NCBI RefSeq assembly: GCF_000620805.1
Contig: NZ_KK211187.1
Location: forward strand, 1,784,398 to 1,848,397
Reading direction: 5' to 3'
Source: Exiguobacterium undae DSM 14481
GTDB lineage: Bacteria; Bacillota; Bacilli; Exiguobacteriales; Exiguobacteriaceae
Length of the DNA: 64,000 nucleotides
Below are positions 59,743 to 64,000 of the stretch, piece by piece. The first letter of the stretch is position 1. Each line of letters opens with the position of its first letter. Under the pieces are notes generated by a model, which did not search any database, was not told the DNA's origin, and worked only from the letters and a program-made list of their open reading frames with translations. The position numbers were made by a program, and so were the translations under genes.

Positions 59743-59801
59743 GTTGCTTCCGCCCTCTCTTCAGCAACGTATGATTGCTTTCCGCTCTATGAATATGATC
59801 C

Positions 59802-60371
59802 TTAAATCAATGGCTGACGTGTTAAGTCAAGCAGTTCATCCTCTGTTGCATCAATGATTTCGTCGAAAGCATCCATGCCCTGTTGCTCGAGATAGTCCGC
59901 TTCCGATTCGAAAATCGGAACAAACCAGACAGGCAAAACGTGTTCTGGCTCATCAAAACTGGCATCCCCATGATGGATGAAAAAGCTCTCGTCAAAATAA
60001 AACGGTGCTGTCACATAAACTCCTGCAAAGCCGTATTGTCCGAACACCGTCTCAGGCATGCTGTAAAATTCACCTAAATCAAACGCCTGTCCAGTTTCCA
60101 GCGCATGCGTCGTCAGACGCCATAGCAATTCGATGACATCTTCCTCCGCTTCCGGCTGCTTGACCGACATCATCAGTTCCTGATGATAAAATCGCTCCTC
60201 TTCAAACTGAAGCGGTCGCCACAGTAATCCGAGTGTTGTCGCCGTATAGGTATTATCGATGGGGGCGTTCTCAAACTTCAGGAATTGAATGTTTTCTTCC
60301 ATCATATCTTCTAGTTCTAAACTTCCTTTAATTTCACCACAGTGTTTTTCCAAATGCTCAATGTAATTCAT
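59802..60371 (-). CDS. Suppressor-of-fused (SUFU) like protein, probable immunity protein
   Basis: A 189-residue acidic protein. The ending PEHVLPVWFVPIFESEADYLEQQGMDAFDEII matches the SUFU/YqcF pattern (LLPI-x-E-x-E-x-x-G-x-x-A), and residues 40-60 (TATTLGLLWRPLQFEEE) fit the family's early strands. SUFU proteins in Bacillus, such as YqcF, are antitoxins of LXG toxins. The ATG lies after GGGAGGAC. No toxin is beside it. Confidence 0.68.
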   Translation of the reverse strand: MNYIEHLEKHCGEIKGSLELEDMMEENIQFLKFENAPIDNTYTATTLGLLWRPLQFEEERFYHQELMMSVKQPEAEEDVIELLWRLTTHALETGQAFDLGEFYSMPETVFGQYGFAGVYVTAPFYFDESFFIHHGDASFDEPEHVLPVWFVPIFESEADYLEQQGMDAFDEIIDATEDELLDLTRQPLI

Positions 60372-60574
60372 ATGTCCTCCCGTTTACTTTCTTCGCCGGC
60401 TAAACAAGGCCTAAAAGAAATTCCATTTATACTTCATATTATATAATCAGATAACATTATTGGGAATTTTTATTTTAATTGTTAACTTCTATTTTTCCAT
60501 TTCGATTTAGGTGAATCTTCCAAATGATTGGTATAATCACTGTGATATTAAACGAACGTGAAAGGAACGTGTCC

Positions 60575-61102
60575 ATGAAAAAATTATTAATGGGTTCACT
60601 GATTGCCGCGACCGCATTAGCAGGTTGTGGTGTAGACGCATCAACACAAGTTAAAGATACTTCCTATGATGGAACATACTTAAAAATCGGTGTGATTGGA
60701 GAACAGCCTGATCTGCAAGAGAAAAATGTAAAGTTTTCAACACTCTCATTTGAAGACCTAGAGGACACGAACCGGATTTCCTCACAGTTTGATGCGGTGT
60801 TCATCACAAAAGATAACCTAAAACAGGCAGATGAAGAGAAGTACGTGAAGGTGTACCAGAAACTCGATATTCCGACATTCTTCTTAGAGACAACAAAAGG
60901 ATTTTTACCATTCGTATCTGAAGACCTGACGTATACCAATGCGAGCGAACTGGAGCATTCCTATGCATCCGGTTATCTGCAAGGGAAAAAAGATCGCTAT
61001 CGCTACTGGGAATATGGATTAAACAACGATCAAAAAAACGATCAAATTATCAAAGATGTTTATTCACAGATTTTCAAGACGGTTGCAGAAGTGAAAGAAT
61101 AA
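60575..61102 (+). CDS. Lipoprotein of unknown function
   Basis: A 175-residue lipoprotein with a signal peptide ending in lipobox ALAGC (Cys17). The mature part has LKIGVIGEQPDLQEKNVKF, DAVFITKDNLKQAD and RYRYWEYGLNN. AAAGGAACG precedes the ATG at 60575. It has its own terminator. The fold may be a small alpha/beta domain; the function is unknown. Confidence 0.7.
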   Translation: MKKLLMGSLIAATALAGCGVDASTQVKDTSYDGTYLKIGVIGEQPDLQEKNVKFSTLSFEDLEDTNRISSQFDAVFITKDNLKQADEEKYVKVYQKLDIPTFFLETTKGFLPFVSEDLTYTNASELEHSYASGYLQGKKDRYRYWEYGLNNDQKNDQIIKDVYSQIFKTVAEVKE

Positions 61103-61103
61103 C

Positions 61104-61151
61104 AAAAGGAGTGTAACCGGGTCTGTTCCATCACCCGTCTGCACTCCTTTT
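61104..61151 (+). terminator. Rho-independent terminator
   Basis: AAAAGGAGTG and CACTCCTTTT enclose an inner CGGGT/ACCCG stem, directly after the lipoprotein stop. Confidence 0.86.
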
Positions 61152-61162
61152 ACCATATCCGC

Positions 61163-61255
61163 TCATTCAACGTCCTCGATTTCAATCGTCTCGTGTTGAT
61201 ACGGATGATCTGAAAAATTGGAAATAAAATCAAATCCATTGCCAACATAGTTTAT
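61163..61255 (-). pseudogene. C-terminal remnant of a small immunity-like gene
   Basis: On the minus strand, between a TAG and a TGA, the frame reads INYVGNGFDFISNFSDHP then YQHETIEIEDVE. The wording (GN-FDFISNF-DHP-QH) is protein-like, but there is no start or binding site, so it is probably the tail of a lost gene. Confidence 0.35.
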
Positions 61256-61341
61256 CTACAGATAGAAATAATTAATGACTAAAAATCATTAATTACGCCA
61301 ACTGACATTACAGATATTTAGAAAAAATGGAGGTCATCTTG

Positions 61342-62310
61342 TTGAAAAAAATAATTATTTCTGTACTTTGTACACCTTTACTCTTGTTATCCGCATGTAC
61401 AGAGAATAAAGAAGAAGCAGAAGCTCATCAAAAGCCTGTAGAGATCCAACCAGAAACTGTGAAAATTGATCGCGACAGCGAATTGACAATCGTGCCGCTC
61501 TATACGCCCTATCAAAAGTATTTGAAGGCATCTCTTAAGACCGATGATCCAGAAATGGATAAAAAAAATTACGCGAAACATGTTCTCAGTTACATAGACG
61601 AGATTGGAGAACAGGAAAAGTTCAGCACAGCAGATTTGAAAGGTAACTTTATTTTACAGTCGACATCCTATGAGCAAGAACTTTTAAATCGGATTGACAC
61701 GTTGATAAAACAACACGATAGAATCAAGGAAATCATTACGGAAAACTACATCGCTTCACATAAGATACTTCCTAAAAAGAAAAGTACGATTTTTATTGTA
61801 CCCTCCAACTCGGATTTTTCGACTATGAGTGAATCAATGGCTGGAGTGACCGGAGCCACATATAAAGACGCTTTCGTTCTTTTTTTAGATTCAACCTTTG
61901 ATAAGAAAGTTCTTGCATATACGATTGCCCATGAATACCATCATTTGATTCTTCATGATATACCAGATTTCAAAATCAGTTCTGTTCTTAATTCTGTGAT
62001 TGTCGAGGGTAAGGCAGATGCTTTTGCTGATCGTATTGTCAAAGGCGTATCACCACCGTGGGATGTGCCGATGGATAATACGACCAAGAAATACGTAGCC
62101 GGTCTTGTAAATAATTATGAAACAACTTTTAACGATTTTACATTCGGGAATGAGCAAAAAGACATTCCAAGATGGAGCAACTATATCCTAGGGCGAGATA
62201 TCTTAAATCATTATTTGAAATCAAATCCAAATCTTTCAATCAAAGAGTGGACATATAAAGATGAACATGAAATCTTGAAAGACTATAAGTATCAAAACAT
62301 CCTTGAATAA
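61342..62310 (+). CDS. DUF2268-like putative zinc metalloprotease lipoprotein
   Basis: A 322-residue lipoprotein. The signal peptide ends in LLLLSAC (lipobox). The mature domain carries AYTIAHEYHHLILHD, an HEXXH zinc site, and the downstream EGKADAFADRI that supplies the third ligand in DUF2268 proteins. All expected ligands are present, so protease activity outside the membrane is plausible. GGAGG is 8 nt before the TTG at 61342; earlier in-frame starts at 61327 and 61339 are less likely. AT-rich. Confidence 0.8.
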   Translation: MKKIIISVLCTPLLLLSACTENKEEAEAHQKPVEIQPETVKIDRDSELTIVPLYTPYQKYLKASLKTDDPEMDKKNYAKHVLSYIDEIGEQEKFSTADLKGNFILQSTSYEQELLNRIDTLIKQHDRIKEIITENYIASHKILPKKKSTIFIVPSNSDFSTMSESMAGVTGATYKDAFVLFLDSTFDKKVLAYTIAHEYHHLILHDIPDFKISSVLNSVIVEGKADAFADRIVKGVSPPWDVPMDNTTKKYVAGLVNNYETTFNDFTFGNEQKDIPRWSNYILGRDILNHYLKSNPNLSIKEWTYKDEHEILKDYKYQNILE

Positions 62311-62315
62311 TGACT

Positions 62316-62371
62316 AAAACGAGCAAAACACCTTCCCTTCTAATAGAGAAAGTATTTTGCTCGTTTTGTTT
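62316..62371 (+). terminator. Rho-independent terminator
   Basis: AAAACGAGCAAAA and TTTTGCTCGTTTT form a perfect 13-bp stem after the protease stop. The 3' end of the convergent SMI1 fragment lies inside it. Confidence 0.85.
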
Positions 62372-62594
62372 TGAACGTTTGATTTTCAATTCCTTCATTC
62401 ATTGAAACTGTTCGTCTGGTTGGTACAGGATACAAGCTCCATTCACCAAACTGTGCACCATTCGTCTGTAAAAAAAGGTCTTTGTATTCATATGGAAACA
62501 AAACACCTAAGGCACGTTCTGCTTTTCTCAGTTCAACGGCTGATACCCCGGGCATTTTTGAATCGGGATGGAGGCGTTTAATGAGTTTGCTCAC
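62340..62594 (-). pseudogene. Truncated SMI1/KNR4 family gene
   Basis: An 84-residue frame (91 from an upstream ATG at 62615 without binding site; AGGAGC suits the GTG at 62594). It has the first half of SMI1/KNR4: MPGVSAVELRKAERALGVLFPYEYKDLFLQTNGAQFGEWSLYP. It then ends in a short basic tail coded by the neighbouring terminator hairpin. The family is usually 130 residues or more, so this is a truncated and probably inactive copy. Confidence 0.7.
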
Positions 62595-62620
62595 GATATC
62601 ATCGCTCCTGTCCATGTTGT

Positions 62621-62896
62621 TTAGACGACTTCAGGCAACCAAATAATTAATACAAGTGACAGCACCGTTTTAGAAAATTGTTTTTTCTCCAGAAACCATG
62701 GCAGTAACACCAGCCCGCCTAGCGTCATGGCAAGCAACACCAGCCCCAGATTAAAGTAATGCGCTCCCGCTGCTAACGGAATACTCATAATCCGAAAATC
62801 TGCATTCGGAAAATAACCGAGTCGGGTAAAAAGTATATTTCCAAATACGCCGCCTACCATCAGCAGGATGGAGATGATCAACATTTTTTTCTTCAA
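62621..62896 (-). CDS. Hypothetical three-helix membrane protein
   Basis: A 91-residue protein with three hydrophobic helices. A TTG start at 62896 follows AAGGGG at 9 nt. It lies upstream of the SMI1 fragment. Unknown family. Confidence 0.6.
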   Translation of the reverse strand: MKKKMLIISILLMVGGVFGNILFTRLGYFPNADFRIMSIPLAAGAHYFNLGLVLLAMTLGGLVLLPWFLEKKQFSKTVLSLVLIIWLPEVV

Positions 62897-62942
62897 TATG
62901 AACAGCCCCTTTTTAACATCTATGTATGATTTCTACCATATG

Positions 62943-63263
62943 TCATCCTAAAATCATTCCGAACACGAAAACGACCAAGGCCAACGTCAGCGACCAGACG
63001 ATGGTTTTCCTATTGTTCCCTTCAATTCGTTCATACCAGAGCGCAAAGATACTCATGACTAACAAGCCAAAGGACCGGTACAGCTTTTCCTCTGCAGCAT
63101 CCCACCCAAGCAACGCAGTCACACTCATCAGGACCAACAACAAAACGGTCACGCTGATACTGATCGTCCGGACACGACTATCGGGTTACAACCGATTAAA
63201 CAGAAAAGCCTCGACCGTTCCGATACAGGTAGCTATACACAGATAATACAAAACGTGCTCCAC
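62943..63263 (-). pseudogene. Membrane-protein gene interrupted by a nonsense codon
   Basis: From a GTG at 63263 with GGAGG 7 nt upstream, the frame codes for 25 residues (MEHVLYYLCIATCIGTVEAF...), meets a TAA at 63188-63186, and then stays open for 80 more residues of membrane protein (TVLLLVLMSVTALLGW ... LVVFVFGMILG). A CAA to TAA change would explain it. Internal restart at the ATG at 63152 could still make a 69-residue product. Confidence 0.65.
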
Positions 63264-63311
63264 TCTCATTCCTCCATGTTCAGTTTCATCCTTCTTTTAC
63301 GTGTACCAGGA

Positions 63312-63995
63312 TCAATCGGTTTCGTCATCAAGTAGCCAGTCATCATTAATTTGCGAAATGACGGTCCCTTTCGGAAGCCGGGTCACCAGGTGTTCGATTG
63401 GTATATAGCTTTCATCGTTTGACAGCAGGTAAAAGCCGTTGCCATCGTGGGCAATTTTAAAACAGGTCATGTTCGAGTGCATGGTCAGAACACCAATCGG
63501 GCGAATCAGTTTCATTCGCCACCATTTTATCTCCCCCAACTTAAATGACAGATTGTCCGAGTACGAGATCGTGTAAAACAGATTTTCCGATGCCAGCCAG
63601 TAGGTTTTGTTCAGGACAAGACGCAGTTCTTCCGCATTTTGAACGGTAATCGTATAACACGGATGGTATTCCTTATAACGGACTTTCACATCTCCACTTC
63701 GAAACTGTGTATCTAAATCCAACACGACATACGAAAGCTTGTTTTGCTTGAAAAACGCGTCATGTTCTTCATGTAACTCGTACTCATCCACAAAACTGAC
63801 ATAGAGTGGAAACACCTGTTGATGGATTAAGAATTCGATTAAAAACTCTTTGTTTTCATCTGCTCCGTCTTTTTCAATTCGGCTTACATCAATGAAATAA
63901 GCTGTCTTCAACGCTCCACCCATTTCAAGCGGGTACCCTAAGTTCATCGCATCCTTTTCGATAATCTTTTCTTCCATAATCATGATTTCTGCCAT
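63312..63995 (-). CDS. Hypothetical protein, paralogue of the 53067 gene; start may lie beyond the window
   Basis: About 227 residues. YTITVQNAEELRLVLNKTYW, WWRMKLIRPIGVL and FKIAHDGNGFYLLSNDESY align with the 53067 product. No binding site precedes the ATG at 63995, and the frame is still open at the window edge, so the true start may be upstream. Function unknown; likely immunity-type. Confidence 0.6.
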   Translation of the reverse strand: MAEIMIMEEKIIEKDAMNLGYPLEMGGALKTAYFIDVSRIEKDGADENKEFLIEFLIHQQVFPLYVSFVDEYELHEEHDAFFKQNKLSYVVLDLDTQFRSGDVKVRYKEYHPCYTITVQNAEELRLVLNKTYWLASENLFYTISYSDNLSFKLGEIKWWRMKLIRPIGVLTMHSNMTCFKIAHDGNGFYLLSNDESYIPIEHLVTRLPKGTVISQINDDWLLDDETD

Positions 63996-64000
63996 TTTGT

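Noticed and set aside
24841..61338. Identical AATGGAGGTCATCT at 24842 and 61326
   Set aside because: Both are ribosome binding sites followed by different genes; a chance match of Shine-Dalgarno context, not a repeat element.
1..64000. CRISPR arrays, transposases, prophage genes, tRNA or rRNA
   Set aside because: No regularly spaced repeats, DDE transposase motifs, phage structural genes or tRNA-like cloverleafs were recognised on reading.

Overview
The window reads as a Gram-positive, Bacillales-type chromosome, most likely Exiguobacterium (inference from gene content, strong AAAGGAGG-type ribosome binding sites, intrinsic terminators with long U tracts and frequent TTG/GTG starts; not proven by any marker gene here). 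No rRNA, tRNA, CRISPR array, complete insertion sequence or prophage was recognised.

Left part (1-12 kb): a VanR/VanS-like two-component operon that leads into a VanY-type D,D-carboxypeptidase cut by the window edge; a rifampin ADP-ribosyltransferase (arr); a membrane diguanylate cyclase; an MFS exporter; DinB and GNAT proteins; a membrane-anchored beta-propeller resembling peptidyl-alpha-hydroxyglycine amidating lyase; a MarR regulator with a perfect palindrome in front of it; and an HTH/membrane-protein pair.

Middle part (12-45 kb): a complete five-gene nickel-type ABC importer (nikABCDE) whose promoter carries a Fur-family box; a loose cluster for recovery of cell-wall muropeptides (mupG, murP, murQ, nagZ) with a cre box ahead of nagZ; a lone HsdR-N-type nuclease in AT-rich surroundings; DJ-1/PfpI and quinol-monooxygenase stress genes; a TetR regulator facing a small membrane gene with two inverted-repeat operators between them; phosphatidylserine decarboxylase; LysR/LysE; an HxlR regulator facing an MFS-luciferase-like-HxlR operon across a duplicated operator; a TerC family protein; and the Na+/serine-threonine symporter sstT with a palindromic cre-like box.

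Right part (45-64 kb): an accessory island of small, poorly characterised genes, nearly all on the minus strand, many resembling immunity proteins of polymorphic (LXG/WXG-type) toxin systems: SMI1/KNR4 (one intact, one truncated), a SUFU-like protein, a DUF2716 fusion, a DUF4241-like protein, four proteins sharing a WGR-like N-terminal module, and several paralogue pairs. No toxin gene is present in the window. Signs of decay (a nonsense codon at 63186-63188, a truncated SMI1 gene running into a terminator, short C-terminal gene remnants) and paralogue duplication suggest a growing and eroding repository of orphan immunity genes. Two lipoproteins, one with an HEXXH-type metalloprotease motif, sit in it.
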